Shown: positions 45,124-55,536, counted from the first letter of the stretch. The stretch: 64,000 nucleotides of DNA from Lachnospiraceae bacterium (GCA_022791815.1 JAAVZU010000042.1:1-64000); one strand, 5' to 3'. The notes: generated from the sequence alone by a model not told the origin. Translations and numbers: made by a program.

Positions 45124-45957
45124 TTAAAAATTACATATAATAACTTCTTCCCCTACCCGTTTTGATGCATCCGAGTTAATCATTCGCTTTACACTTACTT
45201 CATCAATTCGATATCCTTTATCATCATACAATTCATGTATCAATTCTGTATTATGATTTGTAAGCATACAATAACAGCCTCTATTTGTTAGTTCATCATA
45301 AAGCCTTGCCAAACGTTTATGACTTTCTATATCAAATCCTTCTTTTGTATAAGACTCAAAGGAAGTAGGTTTCAAAGGAGCATAAGGACTATCCAGAAAT
45401 ACAAAATCCCCCTCCCTTGCATCCATACAAGCATTTTCAAAGTCACCTTCCATAATTGTGATAGTTTTCAGATAATCCGATATAGCCATAATTGCATCTT
45501 TATTACAGGATGGTCTCCGGCTTTTATTATATGGCACATTAAACAGCCCTTTACCATTTACACGATATAATCCATTGAAACAATGTTTGTTTATAAAAAC
45601 AAAAAGTGCGGCTAACTCCTCGTCGAACTCGCCCTTCATTAATTTATCATTATAATATTCCCTCTTTGCATAATAATATGCTTTTCCATCTTCCCACATA
45701 CCAGTATCTAGACAATTGATACAATCTAAAAATTCTTTGGGTGAATTACAAATTTGCTGATATGTATTAATGAGAGCTTTGTTAATATCATTAATTACAG
45801 CATCAACAGGAAGCAATTCAAAGGCTACAGCTCCTCCTCCCACAAACGGCTCATAATATTTCTTATATTTTTTTGGCATCCGCTCTTTTATCTGTGGCAA
45901 TAATTGCCGTTTCCCACCAGCCCATTTCACAAATGGTGCAGTTAATTTATTGTTCAT
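45124..45957 (-). CDS. Dam/DpnM-type adenine methyltransferase (predicted GATC)
   Basis: 277 aa, alpha class. Motif X/I APFVKWAGGKRQLLPQI and YEPFVGGGAVAFELL, then motif IV FLDSPYAPL, a D-S-P-Y variant typical of Dam and DpnM (DpnM is 284 aa). It should methylate the adenine of GATC, protecting against the nuclease encoded divergently at 46485. It is the first gene of a minus-strand methylase operon whose promoter faces the controller gene. Confidence 0.88.
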   Translation of the reverse strand: MNNKLTAPFVKWAGGKRQLLPQIKERMPKKYKKYYEPFVGGGAVAFELLPVDAVINDINKALINTYQQICNSPKEFLDCINCLDTGMWEDGKAYYYAKREYYNDKLMKGEFDEELAALFVFINKHCFNGLYRVNGKGLFNVPYNKSRRPSCNKDAIMAISDYLKTITIMEGDFENACMDAREGDFVFLDSPYAPLKPTSFESYTKEGFDIESHKRLARLYDELTNRGCYCMLTNHNTELIHELYDDKGYRIDEVSVKRMINSDASKRVGEEVIICNF

Positions 45958-45983
45958 TTCTTATTCCTCATCTCTCTAAAAGG

Positions 45984-46111
45984 ATTACTGTTCACAGTAA
46001 CAAATCCAGCCCATTTAAAGTCCGCCTTCAGCGAAAGGCTGGATTCTTCGCTACCACTACTTATTTTTACGGACTTTGCAACAAGTGCAAAGTCCTACCG
46101 TGAATAGTAAC
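45984..46111 (+). repeat. Family B palindromic repeat within the divergent RM promoter region
   Basis: 128 bp from ATTACTGTTCACAGTAAC to GTGAATAGTAAC. Inner hairpins are AATCCAGCC...GGCTGGATT and GGACTTTGCAACAAGTGCAA. It begins 26 bp upstream of the dam start codon. Confidence 0.85.
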
Positions 46112-46174
46112 CTAAAAAGTTCAAATACCATTATAGATGAAAAAATTCATTTCCTCAACCATAGTTATAACACT

Positions 46175-46234
46175 TTCACTATAAGTGAATTTATTTTCTT
46201 TATATATTGTGCCATAATATTCACAAATAGTGAA
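46175..46234 (+). promoter_or_regulatory. Two palindromic operators (C-boxes) upstream of the RM controller gene
   Basis: TTCACTATAAGTGAA at 46175-46189 and TTCACAAATAGTGAA at 46220-46234 share TTCAC...GTGAA halves, 45 bp apart. The second lies 12 bp before the controller ATG. Their pairing and position fit controller-protein binding sites that time methylase and nuclease expression. Confidence 0.75.
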
Positions 46235-46246
46235 AGAGGTATAAAT

Positions 46247-46516
46247 ATGCAATTCCTAACGGATGAAGAACTATACAAAACAATTGGACAGAATATTAAA
46301 AAATATAGATCAACTGCACATCTTACACAATCAGAACTGGCCGAAGCAGTTGATATCAGTCTTAGCTATTTATCGAAAATAGAAGCTGCTGGTTGTAATA
46401 AAAGTTTATCTATTTCTGTACTAAACCAGATTGCAAACACTCTTAATGTTGATATTAGAAAATTTTTCAGGGAGGATTTACAGAATGAAACTCAAAGAAG
46501 CAAAAGCGAAAATTAA
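46247..46516 (+). CDS. Restriction-modification controller protein (XRE family)
   Basis: 89 aa from ATG 46247; the longer frame from 46076 begins in the family B repeat and crosses the operators. HTH: HLTQSELAEAVDISLSYLSK, then IEAAGCNKSLSISVLNQIAN. It resembles C proteins of type II systems. It overlaps the nuclease gene by 32 bp, so it controls the nuclease in cis. Two palindromes upstream are its probable operators. Confidence 0.85.
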   Translation: MQFLTDEELYKTIGQNIKKYRSTAHLTQSELAEAVDISLSYLSKIEAAGCNKSLSISVLNQIANTLNVDIRKFFREDLQNETQRSKSEN

Positions 46517-47138
46517 TCAATTAACTAATATTCCTTTTAAAGATTACTTAAGCGAGGAACATTACCATAATATTATTAAAAACAAAGGACGTACTGGACA
46601 GATACTGGAATTAACGATAGGACTGCAGCTTTCCAATACTACACTGGATTTTGAAGATGGCGAATTGAAATCTAATAAATGTGATTGCACTGGTAAGCCT
46701 CTTGAAACCATGTTTATTACACAAATTGCTTCTATTGTTGATGAATTACTGTCAAAAAAGAATTTTAAAGAAACAAAACTTTATCAAAAAATCAAACATC
46801 TTCTTTATGTTCCAATCAGCAAAGATGGTTCACCTGATGAATGGATGTACTTACCTTGTGTTGAAGTAGACTTATCACTTCCAAAATATGCCCAATTAGC
46901 ACAACAACTCCAAGAGGACTACTACAGTATATGTGAACAGATGAATGACCAATTATCTTCCTCTAATAACGCAACACTACATACTGTTAATGGCAAATAT
47001 ATTCAGATACGTACAAAGGATGCAAAACCATATACACCTATCTACTCTGAAAAATATGAACGTGTTGTGTCTGATAAGAATCGTGCTTTTTATTTTAAAA
47101 AGGAATTTATGAAATATATTACAGCTTTGGAGGATTAA
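46485..47138 (+). CDS. MutH/Sau3AI-like restriction endonuclease (predicted GATC)
   Basis: 217 aa from ATG 46485 (GGGAGG upstream). GRTGQILELTIGLQL, then LDFEDGELKSNK gives Glu42, Asp55, Glu60-x-Lys62, the MutH/Sau3AI active-site layout. MutH and Sau3AI both act at GATC, which agrees with the adjacent Dam-type methylases. Sau3AI (~490 aa) has two such domains; this protein has one and may have to dimerise. It lacks a DpnII-type nuclease, so the system mixes parts of two classes. Confidence 0.82.
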   Translation: MKLKEAKAKINQLTNIPFKDYLSEEHYHNIIKNKGRTGQILELTIGLQLSNTTLDFEDGELKSNKCDCTGKPLETMFITQIASIVDELLSKKNFKETKLYQKIKHLLYVPISKDGSPDEWMYLPCVEVDLSLPKYAQLAQQLQEDYYSICEQMNDQLSSSNNATLHTVNGKYIQIRTKDAKPYTPIYSEKYERVVSDKNRAFYFKKEFMKYITALED

Positions 47139-47690
47139 AGAGTGCCAGCTCTTTTCCTTCGATAATGGCTTTAACTTCTTCCTTTATTCCCTGACTCAAA
47201 TTACGCATAATATTCACATCCTTTCTTGTTTTGCCCTCTATTGGAATATGATACTCTGTTTCTATAATTTTTAGTTTTTCATCCTCTGAAAGGTCTTTTG
47301 ATAGCAATGCCCCCCCAACAGGTGGTGCAATTCATATTTCTCATCATGTTTTGGCAATTCATTTGCTATCCCAATCATCACGATATTTAACAAGTCAAGA
47401 TTTCTCTCATACAAATAATCCCCTATTAGCTTATCATATTTTAAATGCACATGCCCCATACTGTTTTCCTACATGTTCATGCATACCTAAATACTGAATA
47501 CATGTTTGATGTTATCATACTGAGCATCTTTATTAGTTGCCTTTACTGCATTTTTTATCTCTGTATTCAATAATCAAAGCCTTTGCCTGTTCTGACAATT
47601 TCAGGGTTCATCTCGTCAAAATCATAATCATCATCATACAAATTCTGTCCTCTAGCAATCCCAATTCTTTTTGTGATAACACAAAGCAAC
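47119..47690 (-). pseudogene. Decayed Rpn-type PD-(D/E)XK transposase/nuclease gene
   Basis: Minus-strand pieces in different frames: 47271-47459 (KYDKLIGDYLYERNLDLLNI through ELHHLLGG) and 47119-47307 (SKDLSEDEKLKIIETEYHIP and VNIMRNLSQGIKEEVKA). The last matches the C-terminus of the recombination-promoting nuclease family. Further upstream, coding-like fragments continue to ~47690 with stops. The gene is dead; its 3' end overlaps the nuclease gene by 20 bp. Confidence 0.65.
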
Positions 47691-47887
47691 CATAAAACAG
47701 GTAGTTGAAATTGTTAATTTTACCAATATTTTACAAGGCCACATAAAATATAATGTACAAAAATTATAAAAAAATAATGAAAAAAGGGGCAAAATGTGTT
47801 ATTATTAATCAAAGAGATAAAAGCTGGTTTTGCTTTTCTGGTTAATGGAACTAACCACTTATAAACACACTATAGGAGGAACCGAGT

Positions 47888-49411
47888 ATGGAAGAAAAAA
47901 ACGGGAGCACACTGAAAAAAAAGCAACACAGATATAGCGATCAAAAAATTAGAGTATGCAAGGTAAACCAGACAGTTATAATTGGTTCTACATTTATCGA
48001 ACTATTGCTTACATTTGGATTATTTATTCAGACATTTATATATCCAACTGCATATGGGAAACTGGGACTGATACCATTAATAGTTTTGATTGTAGGTATT
48101 GTTGTAAATTGGATTTGTTATGAGAAAAACAAAAAGAGTGAGCAGTTAAAATACATTATTTCAGCCACTTTTCTAGTTGGATGGATTTATCTTATGCTTA
48201 CAGGAACTAATGTACTAATTCCTTTTTATATTTATCCGATTTTAATTTCTACAATTTTATATCATGACAAAAAGTTTGAGCAGTTTATATATTATACAGT
48301 CCTTGTCTTGAATATCATTCATGTAATTATATGGGGCGCCACAGGATATTTATTTGGTGGCAGTGATGTTGCTTTTGTAAGTACAATAGCAAATTTTGAA
48401 ATAATAATAGTAATTCATGTGATTGCCGTACTTTCTGGAAAGTTTAATCATGATATGCTTCAGTCAGTGAAAGATGAACAGGAATTGCAAAATATTATGC
48501 TGCAAGACGTCCTTAGGATCTCTGAACAGGTTAAAAAAAGCATGGAAGATACCAATCTTCTGATAGAAAACTTAAGAGTTTCCAGTGGTGTGGTACATAG
48601 CTCGATTGAGAAAGTTACTATAAAAACAGAAGAAACAGTCGAAAGTGTTCAGGAACAGACAGAGCTGACTGCTACAATTAGCAGTGTCATTGAAGAAACA
48701 GCAGAAAATGCTAAGATTATGGTAGATACAACCGCCGAATCTGCCAGGACCATTGAAAAGAGTATGGATGTCATTGATAAGATACGGAACGGTGCTGAAA
48801 CTATTAGTGAAACAAATTCTCGCGTGGCAGTATCTATGGAAGAACTGCAGAAAAAAGCAAAAGAGGTACAACAGATTACAGAGGTTATTTTCTCCATTTC
48901 CAGTCAGACAAATCTTCTTGCACTGAACGCATCTATCGAAAGTGCCAGAGCAGGAGAGGCAGGCAGAGGATTTGCAGTGGTGGCAGATCAGATCAGGAAC
49001 TTATCTGAAGAAACCAGACAATCTACAGAAAAGATAGCAGGTATTGTTCAGGAATTAAATGTCACTGCACAGAATGCAACAGAAATTGTACAATCTTCTA
49101 TTGATGCAATGAATCAACAGAATCAGATGGTTGAAGATGCATCAGACGGCTTTAATGCTGTTCATAATAATATTGATACATTGGCAGAACGAGTAGAAGA
49201 TATAGATACTAAGATTAAGAATCTGGTACACTCTAATAATGCCATTATTGAGAATATTGATCAACTGTCAACGAACAGCGAAGAAGTTTCAGAAAGTGCC
49301 AGTGAAGTAGAGAAATGCAGTCTGCAAAATCAGACAGAAGCAGAACAGGCAAAAGAATTATTGAATAAAATGCAGGACTTTGTACAGGAATTTGAAAAAT
49401 ATCAGAAATAA
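47888..49411 (+). CDS. Methyl-accepting chemotaxis protein with multi-helix membrane sensor
   Basis: 507 aa with AGGAGG before ATG. The N-terminal half has six or so hydrophobic segments (about 27-190) with only short loops and no external Cache or four-helix ligand domain, so the signal is sensed within the membrane. The C-terminal coiled coil ends in the hairpin tip [20 protein letters not shown] followed by [20 protein letters not shown]. It would drive CheA signalling. No flagellar or che gene is nearby. A TGGTTA/TAACCA hairpin is in its leader (about 47840-47855). Confidence 0.92.
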   Translation: MEEKNGSTLKKKQHRYSDQKIRVCKVNQTVIIGSTFIELLLTFGLFIQTFIYPTAYGKLGLIPLIVLIVGIVVNWICYEKNKKSEQLKYIISATFLVGWIYLMLTGTNVLIPFYIYPILISTILYHDKKFEQFIYYTVLVLNIIHVIIWGATGYLFGGSDVAFVSTIANFEIIIVIHVIAVLSGKFNHDMLQSVKDEQELQNIMLQDVLRISEQVKKSMEDTNLLIENLRVSSGVVHSSIEKVTIKTEETVESVQEQTELTATISSVIEETAENAKIMVDTTAESARTIEKSMDVIDKIRNGAETISETNSRVAVSMEELQKKAKEVQQITEVIFSISSQTNLLALNASIESARAGEAGRGFAVVADQIRNLSEETRQSTEKIAGIVQELNVTAQNATEIVQSSIDAMNQQNQMVEDASDGFNAVHNNIDTLAERVEDIDTKIKNLVHSNNAIIENIDQLSTNSEEVSESASEVEKCSLQNQTEAEQAKELLNKMQDFVQEFEKYQK

Positions 49412-49428
49412 ATTTTTTCAGAAATAAA

Positions 49429-49468
49429 AACTTTTGGTGTATCTTGTTGCTTTGATACACCAAAAGTT
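49429..49468. terminator. Bidirectional terminator between MCP gene and clpB
   Basis: AACTTTTGGTGTATC/GATACACCAAAAGTT, a 15-bp stem with T-runs. Confidence 0.88.
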
Positions 49469-49473
49469 TTTTA

Positions 49474-52050
49474 TTATGCTGCAACTATTTTCCCATCTTC
49501 TGCCTTTAAAGTCACAGTATCTCCCATAGATACCTGATCGGACAGAATCATTCTTGCAAGAAGGGTTTCCACATGTTTCTGCAAATACCGTTTTAATGGT
49601 CTTGCTCCATATACCGGGTCATAAGCCTGCTCTACAATTAGCTCTCTGGCACTTTCTGATATTGCAATCTTAATCTCTTTATCTGCCAGACGTTTATTCA
49701 AGTCTGCTATAATTAAGTTAATAATTCCATCAATATTATCTTTTGTTAGAGGTTTAAAGAGAATCGTTTCATCCAGACGGTTCAAAAATTCCGGACGGAA
49801 GTGTCCTTGTAACTCTGCCATAAGCATCTTTTCACTTTCTGGTTTAATCTCTCCATTTTCGTCAATTCCCTCCAACAAATAAGAGGAACCAATATTGGAA
49901 GTCATAATTAAAATAGTATTTTTAAAGTCTACTGTTCTTCCTTGGGAATCTGTTATTCTTCCATCATCCAGCACTTGAAGCAACACATTAAACACATCTG
50001 GATGTGCCTTTTCAATTTCATCAAATAGGACAACAGAATATGGTTTCCTTCTTACAGCCTCTGTAAGCTGTCCGCCTTCTTCATAACCAACATACCCTGG
50101 TGCTGCACCAATCAAGCGTGATACAGAGTATTTTTCCATATATTCACTCATATCAATACGAACCATTGCCTGTTCATTATCAAACAGGCTTTCTGCCAAT
50201 GTTTTGGCAAGTTCTGTTTTTCCTACACCAGTAGGTCCAAGGAATAGGAACGAACCAATAGGTTTGGTTGGGTCTTTTATCCCTGCTTTGGAACGTAAAA
50301 TAGCATCTGCCACTTTCTCTACTCCATCTTCCTGCCCAATTACCCGTTTATGCAGTTCTTCTCCCAAGTGTAATGTTTTATCTCTTTCACTCTCTGTAAG
50401 TTTTGTAATTGGAATACCAGTCCATCTGGAAATAATTCTTGCAATTTCCTCTTCACTGACATTTTCATGTACCAATTCATTCTTTTTATTCTTAACCCGT
50501 TCCTCTTCTTCTTCTAATTGTTTCTCCAGATTCGGCAATTCTCCATATTGTAACTGTGCTGCCTTTTCCAAATCATAATTTCTCTGGGCAATTTGAATCT
50601 GGTTATGCAGGGACTCTAATTGTTCTTTTAACTTCTGCACTTTCTCCACGGAAGACTTTTCATTATCCCATTTCGCCTTCTGCTCTGCAAAAGTATCACG
50701 AAGCTCTGCCAATTCTTTCTGCAGATTTTCCAATCGCTCTTGGCTTAAATGATCCTGTTCCTTTTTTAAAGCCGCTTCTTCAATTTCCATTTGCATAATT
50801 CTTCTACTCATGTCGTCTAATTCCGTAGGCATGGAGTCTAATTCTGTTTTAATCAGAGCACAGGCTTCATCCACTAAATCAATGGCTTTATCTGGCAGAA
50901 AACGGTCAGAAATATAACGGTTAGAAAGGGTTGCTGCTGACACCAAAGCACCATCGGTAATCTTAACACCATGAAATACCTCGTAACGCTCCTTTAGTCC
51001 TCGTAGAATGGAAATGGTATCTTCCACTGTTGGTTCGTCTACCATAACTGGCTGGAAACGTCTCTCAAGGGCTGCATCTTTTTCTACATACATACGATAT
51101 TCATTCAAAGTAGTAGCACCAATACAATGCAGTTCTCCTCTGGCAAGCATAGGTTTTAACATATTTCCTGCATCCATACTTCCCTCTGTTTTTCCTGCAC
51201 CAACAATAGTATGAAGTTCATCAATAAATAGAATTATTTCTCCATCACTATTTTTTACTTCTTCCAGTACAGCCTTTAAACGTTCTTCAAATTCTCCACG
51301 ATATTTTGCTCCTGCTACCAAAGCACCCATATCTAAGGCAAATACTTTTTTATTTTTCAATCCTTCTGGTACATCGCCTCTGACAATTCTTTGTGCCAGA
51401 CCTTCTACCACCGCAGTTTTACCAACTCCAGGTTCTCCAATCAGAACTGGATTATTTTTTGATTTGCGAGATAGTATCCGAATTACATTTCGTATCTCAC
51501 TGTCTCTGCCGATTACGGGATCCAGTTTTTGTTCTCTTGCCCTTTCCACTAAATCATAACCGTATTTCTCCAAAGTATCATAGGTTGCCTCTGGATTATC
51601 GGAAGTTACTTTTTGATTGCCTCGTACTGTTGCCAAAGCCTCCAAAAAACGATTCCTGTCAATGCCAAAAGAACGGAACAAGTCTTTTATTTCTCTGCTC
51701 GGCTGTTTTAACATGCTAAGAAATAAATGTTCTACAGATACATACTCGTCTCCCATACGCTTTGCTTCGTCTTCTGCATAAATCAGTACTTTATTTAAAT
51801 CATTTCCAACATATACCTGACCTCCAGAAACTTTTGGACGTTTGGAAAGTAAACCTTCTACCTGTGCTAAAAATACTTCTGATTGAATCTCCATTTTCTC
51901 TATTAATTTCTTGATTAAACTGTCTTCTATGATAAGGAGACTATAAAGCAAATGCTCTTGTGCCAGTTCTTGATGTCCATAATCATAAGCCACTTTTTCA
52001 CAATCCTGTACTGCCTGTATAGACTTTTGAGTAAATTTTTGAATGTTCAT
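49474..52050 (-). CDS. clpB: ClpB disaggregase
   Basis: 858 aa. The N-domain pair ([20 protein letters not shown]) is followed by AAA-1 with [15 protein letters not shown]. The coiled-coil middle domain spans about 400-520, and AAA-2 has [16 protein letters not shown] and [10 protein letters not shown]. The middle domain marks ClpB rather than ClpC. It rescues protein aggregates with DnaK. No CIRCE site is visible in the 200 bp upstream, unlike hsp20 at 21713. Confidence 0.96.
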   Translation of the reverse strand: MNIQKFTQKSIQAVQDCEKVAYDYGHQELAQEHLLYSLLIIEDSLIKKLIEKMEIQSEVFLAQVEGLLSKRPKVSGGQVYVGNDLNKVLIYAEDEAKRMGDEYVSVEHLFLSMLKQPSREIKDLFRSFGIDRNRFLEALATVRGNQKVTSDNPEATYDTLEKYGYDLVERAREQKLDPVIGRDSEIRNVIRILSRKSKNNPVLIGEPGVGKTAVVEGLAQRIVRGDVPEGLKNKKVFALDMGALVAGAKYRGEFEERLKAVLEEVKNSDGEIILFIDELHTIVGAGKTEGSMDAGNMLKPMLARGELHCIGATTLNEYRMYVEKDAALERRFQPVMVDEPTVEDTISILRGLKERYEVFHGVKITDGALVSAATLSNRYISDRFLPDKAIDLVDEACALIKTELDSMPTELDDMSRRIMQMEIEEAALKKEQDHLSQERLENLQKELAELRDTFAEQKAKWDNEKSSVEKVQKLKEQLESLHNQIQIAQRNYDLEKAAQLQYGELPNLEKQLEEEEERVKNKKNELVHENVSEEEIARIISRWTGIPITKLTESERDKTLHLGEELHKRVIGQEDGVEKVADAILRSKAGIKDPTKPIGSFLFLGPTGVGKTELAKTLAESLFDNEQAMVRIDMSEYMEKYSVSRLIGAAPGYVGYEEGGQLTEAVRRKPYSVVLFDEIEKAHPDVFNVLLQVLDDGRITDSQGRTVDFKNTILIMTSNIGSSYLLEGIDENGEIKPESEKMLMAELQGHFRPEFLNRLDETILFKPLTKDNIDGIINLIIADLNKRLADKEIKIAISESARELIVEQAYDPVYGARPLKRYLQKHVETLLARMILSDQVSMGDTVTLKAEDGKIVAA

Positions 52051-52249
52051 ACGCTTTTCCTCCTTGATTATTTACAAATATACTTAGATTTAATTATGTG
52101 CTCATATACCAGAAATAAATTATTTGTTATACTAGAATACCCATTCTGCACATAACTCAAACAAATTTCTCATTAAATCTGTTTGTTATACAACAACTAT
52201 AACACTAAAAAATAAAATTTTCAAGAGGTATTTTATTTTTTTACTCTAA

Positions 52250-52445
52250 AAGTCCTGACAAACGGTTGCATTTCGTGCAAGTACACTTGCAAAGAAATGT
52301 AACCATTTGGCTGGTTAAACTGTATGAGTATATAGGGCGATAGCCCGAAATACGAATACAGTTGGTGATTGTGGGAGTGCGAAGCACGAAGCAATCAACT
52401 TTTATTTATAGTGGTGCTGCCGAAGGTAGCATGCAGGTTTAACTA
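52250..52445 (+). repeat. Family C structured repeat, copy 1
   Basis: ~195 bp beginning AGTCCTGACAAACGG. It contains nested stems (CTGTAT...ATACAG with GGGC/GCCC inside), GTGCGAAGCAC between GATTG and CAATC, and CTGCCGAAGGTAGC. An inverted copy lies at 55237-55434. Confidence 0.85.
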
Positions 52446-52456
52446 TGAAAGCAAAA

Positions 52457-52491
52457 AAAGTATCTGCTTATCGTTCAAAACAGATACCTTT
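52457..52491 (-). terminator. Terminator of the 108-aa gene
   Basis: GTATCTG and CAGATAC pair, with flanking AAA/TTT, 23 bp after the stop of the gene at 52514. Confidence 0.6.
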
Positions 52492-52513
52492 GATAATTTT
52501 ATATAATGATATA

Positions 52514-52840
52514 TTATAACGTTTCCGAAAAAGGATATAACTCTGGAATATGTCTCCTTGCGTATGCTTTTATAAAAGCAATTACAACCTTATCAGCAAA
52601 TTTTGCAGCTCTTGGAACAACTTCAATCATTGCTTCCCTAAAATATTTTATATCCAAATCGTCAAAATCATACGTTTTCAATATACGATTAAACAAAACA
52701 TATATCTTTTCCTTTTCTCTTATACTTATTTCAAGTCTTAAGCAAAGCAGGGACAAAGAAATAGGATTTTCAAAACTATCTCCTACATGTTCAGCTATCT
52801 CATTTAAGGCATCAAAATATAATCGTTCTTTATCGTTCAT
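52514..52840 (-). CDS. Hypothetical 108-aa soluble protein
   Basis: TAGGAG lies before ATG 52840. The protein is helical and charged (MNDKERLYFDALNEIAEHVG on), with no membrane segment and no recognised motif. The normal ribosome site and its own terminator argue that it is expressed. It stands inside the island bounded by family C repeats. Confidence 0.55.
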   Translation of the reverse strand: MNDKERLYFDALNEIAEHVGDSFENPISLSLLCLRLEISIREKEKIYVLFNRILKTYDFDDLDIKYFREAMIEVVPRAAKFADKVVIAFIKAYARRHIPELYPFSETL

Positions 52841-52879
52841 AATAATTTCTCCTAATTCCTAAACAAACCAGCTTAAGCC

Positions 52880-53170
52880 TTCCTTTATGGCTAAAGCAAT
52901 ATTAACTGCAATTTTTCACTTACTCCAAACTGCACTAATTCTCTACGAACTGCATCAAAAACTGCTTGTTCTGGGATATAGAACCAAGCAACTGTTTTAT
53001 CCGAAACTCTTTCCACAACCTTTGCAGCTGCATGTCTGTTTTTTTAATAAACTTAATTGCTGCCTTAATAATTTTAGGGGATACCCCTTTTGCTTGATAA
53101 TCAAAAGTAATACTATCCTTTTTACTTTGCTTAATAGATTTGTTTGACTTTGATAATTCTTTTATCTGCT
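52880..53170 (-). pseudogene. Frameshifted remnant of an unknown gene
   Basis: The minus strand encodes KQIKELSKSNKSIKQSKKDS and FDYQAKGVSPKIIKAAIKFI in one frame, then HAAAKVVERVSDKTVAWFYI and PEQAVFDAVRRELVQFG in another. Together they look like one protein whose frame broke at an A-run (~53047). Start and end are unclear; family not recognised. Confidence 0.45.
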
Positions 53171-53327
53171 TTTTATGTTATTTCATTAAAATCTGCATAT
53201 ATCTTAACATCTAAATAGAATCTTTTCAAGTTTCTTCTATGTATTACATCTATAATTCTTTTGTCAAATTAAACACCTATCCATTTTAATTAGTTATAAT
53301 TTACTTCTTTCAATAACATATTAAATA

Positions 53328-54154
53328 TTATGGCTGTCCTACCATACCACCATAATATTTTCCAGGTGTTCGGTTCACATAATCTAACTCCAAGATAGGT
53401 TTTCCATTGCTATCAAATCCATAACAGACGTACCCATAAATCATTTCTACATGAGAGATTCCTTTATATCTTCCATTGTTACTTCCTGTGGCAAAATACA
53501 AATCCCCTGGATTATATTTCATCTTCTGAACATTTTGATAAGTAATGCCACCTTTTACTACTTTCTTCCGTTTTGCACACCATTTTCCTAAATCTGCTGC
53601 AACTGGTGCGTAGCTCCTATTTCCAAAATTTTGTCCATATTTAGAATAGGCTTTCCACACAAGGGAACTACAGTCATAATACTTACATTTGCAAGCATAA
53701 CATTTGTCATATTTGGTGCAACTGTCACTGTATAAACAGCTTCTAATGTGTCAGAATATGAACTATAATATTCATCATAAATTCCGCCATTCCCATTTTC
53801 TTCAATATTAAATGTAATGGTTACTTCTACTTTGCCATGTGCTACTGCCAAAAAATTACCTTCTTTATCCACTTTTAAAACTTCACTGCTATACTCTTCC
53901 TCATCTGTATTATAATCATCATACCAGCCATAACCACTGTCATAGTTCATTATCTCAATATTCACACTATATACTTTTCTCTGTATTTCATCTATAGTTA
54001 CCATTTCTGGTATGTCGAATCTTCCAGTATCTCCAGTTGTTATGGTTATTTCATAATTCCCCTCTGCAAAAGGAATTCTTTGTTCTTTTGCAAATACTGC
54101 TTCCTTTGGTGATAACACATAATATATAGCTAAAAACGCAAAAAACATAACCAT
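53328..54154 (-). pseudogene. Secreted Big-like/NlpC-P60 cell-wall hydrolase, frameshifted
   Basis: The first part (from 54154; signal-like MVMFFAFLAIYYVLSPKEAV, then a bacterial Ig-like segment ending VAPNMTNVML) is in one frame. The catalytic part is in the next: CKYYDCSSLVWKAYSKYGQN with nucleophile Cys, then NPGDLYFATGSN and His in ISHVEMIYGY, to the stop at 53328. The frame change lies near 53690-53740. A peptidoglycan endopeptidase in origin, it is now probably inactive unless frameshifting or a sequence error explains the break. Confidence 0.7.
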
Positions 54155-54201
54155 TTTCTTTGTCTGCTCATGTATTCTCCCCCCTAATCAATACACTAAA
54201 C

Positions 54202-55056
54202 TTAATAACTTTCCTTAGCCATAGGATATGCCTCATAAAAAGCAGAAGTCCTAAATTCCTCATCTCTTTGATGTTCTGGCATATCATCATCTGTTTTTAG
54301 AAAATAATTATATCGCATACTACTTTTCCCAAAAAGACCTATTGGATCATCCCATGTTGCATCCAAATTATACCATTTACCCTTAAGTTTTACAATATTC
54401 CATGCATGCAAACCATTTTTAGCGTTTCCAGTAATAACCCGGCATGGAACATCTAATTCTGTAAGCATTTTATAAATAAGAACAGCATATCCTTGACATG
54501 CTGAAGTTTTCTCTACTAATGCATAATATGGTGAATTTAACTCTGTAGACATATCGTATGAAGTATTATTTATCACATAGTCATGTACACTCTTTATTTT
54601 TTCATAATCCGACTTCTTTGCCAAATTAAGTTTCTTTAATACTTTATCTACCATCTTATCTGTTTTGTTTGTTTGTTCATAACTTTCTAAATATTCCATA
54701 GTGTAAGTTACTTTATAATGTCTCCCCCAACCTGTCATACTTACATGGGAAGCAGAATGAATATATCTCATATAGTCAAAATCTGAGGAAGTATCCTTTT
54801 TATCTATAGCAAAAGCTTCAGAGATTGCCCCTACCACATAATCTTCAATTTCATCTTCACTACCAATGTATTCTAATTCAATGATTTTCTGTCCCTCCAA
54901 CATTCCTTGACGTAAATCTTCTACAAATTGTTTCTTCTCTTCTTCTGTCATATCCCAAGCTATGTATGCACTAATCATACCATACCTGCCTTCAAAATAT
55001 GCTATTCCTAGAAGTATCAGTCCCACATAAAATAAAAACCAGACTATTTTCTTCAA
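54202..55056 (-). CDS. Membrane-anchored transglutaminase-like protease
   Basis: 284 aa. One N-terminal helix (about 4-21) exports it. The transglutaminase-like core has Cys177 (SACQGYAVLIYKML), His207 (GLHAWNIV) and Asp222 (NLDATWDDP), a complete papain-like triad. Such domains in Clostridia act as extracellular cysteine proteases or crosslinkers. It lies upstream of the broken NlpC/P60 gene on the same strand, so the pair probably served cell-wall or surface processing. Confidence 0.85.
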   Translation of the reverse strand: MKKIVWFLFYVGLILLGIAYFEGRYGMISAYIAWDMTEEEKKQFVEDLRQGMLEGQKIIELEYIGSEDEIEDYVVGAISEAFAIDKKDTSSDFDYMRYIHSASHVSMTGWGRHYKVTYTMEYLESYEQTNKTDKMVDKVLKKLNLAKKSDYEKIKSVHDYVINNTSYDMSTELNSPYYALVEKTSACQGYAVLIYKMLTELDVPCRVITGNAKNGLHAWNIVKLKGKWYNLDATWDDPIGLFGKSSMRYNYFLKTDDDMPEHQRDEEFRTSAFYEAYPMAKESY

Positions 55057-55216
55057 GTCTCTATCCTCCTATTTCGTATTTCTCTATTTTCCTTGTCTTA
55101 AGCATCTTGATCCCTCTCTTATAACCAACTCATAACCTCCATTAAAGACAGAACAACGTGGGCAAACCCACATCAACTCCCCTGCCCCTCAATCTTGAGG
55201 GGTTTGCAATTTTGCT

Positions 55217-55434
55217 TTATAGGTCGAACTTTCTATAAAACTTACATGTTGCCTTCGGCAGCAACACCATGAATGAAAGTTGATTGCTATGTGCAACGCA
55301 CTCTTGCAATCATCAACTGTATTCGTATTTCGGGCTATCAACCTACATACTCATACAGTTAGCCAGCCAAATGGTTACATTTCTTTATAAGTAAACTTGC
55401 ACGAAATGCAGCCGTTTGTCAGGACTTTCATAGT
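55217..55434 (-). repeat. Family E hairpin plus family C structured repeat, copy 2 (inverted)
   Basis: TTTATAGG...CTATAAA at 55217-55239, then ~195 bp (55237-55434) that is the reverse complement of the repeat at 52250-52445. Stems are kept while loops differ (GTGCgttGCAC here, GTGCgaaGCAC there). With copy 1 it brackets a 2.8-kb island. Confidence 0.82.
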
Positions 55435-55536
55435 AAAATATTAAGATATACAAGTGGCACGAAGTATTCACACATATCTTTGTGCTCTTTACTGCGTGCC
55501 ACTTAGTATTCCATGTTATCACAATTTTAAAACAAA

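Noticed and set aside
47780-47887. Leader of the chemoreceptor gene as a possible c-di-GMP riboswitch
   Set aside because: I looked for the GEMM core and did not find its conserved segments; only a short TGGTTA/TAACCA hairpin is visible.
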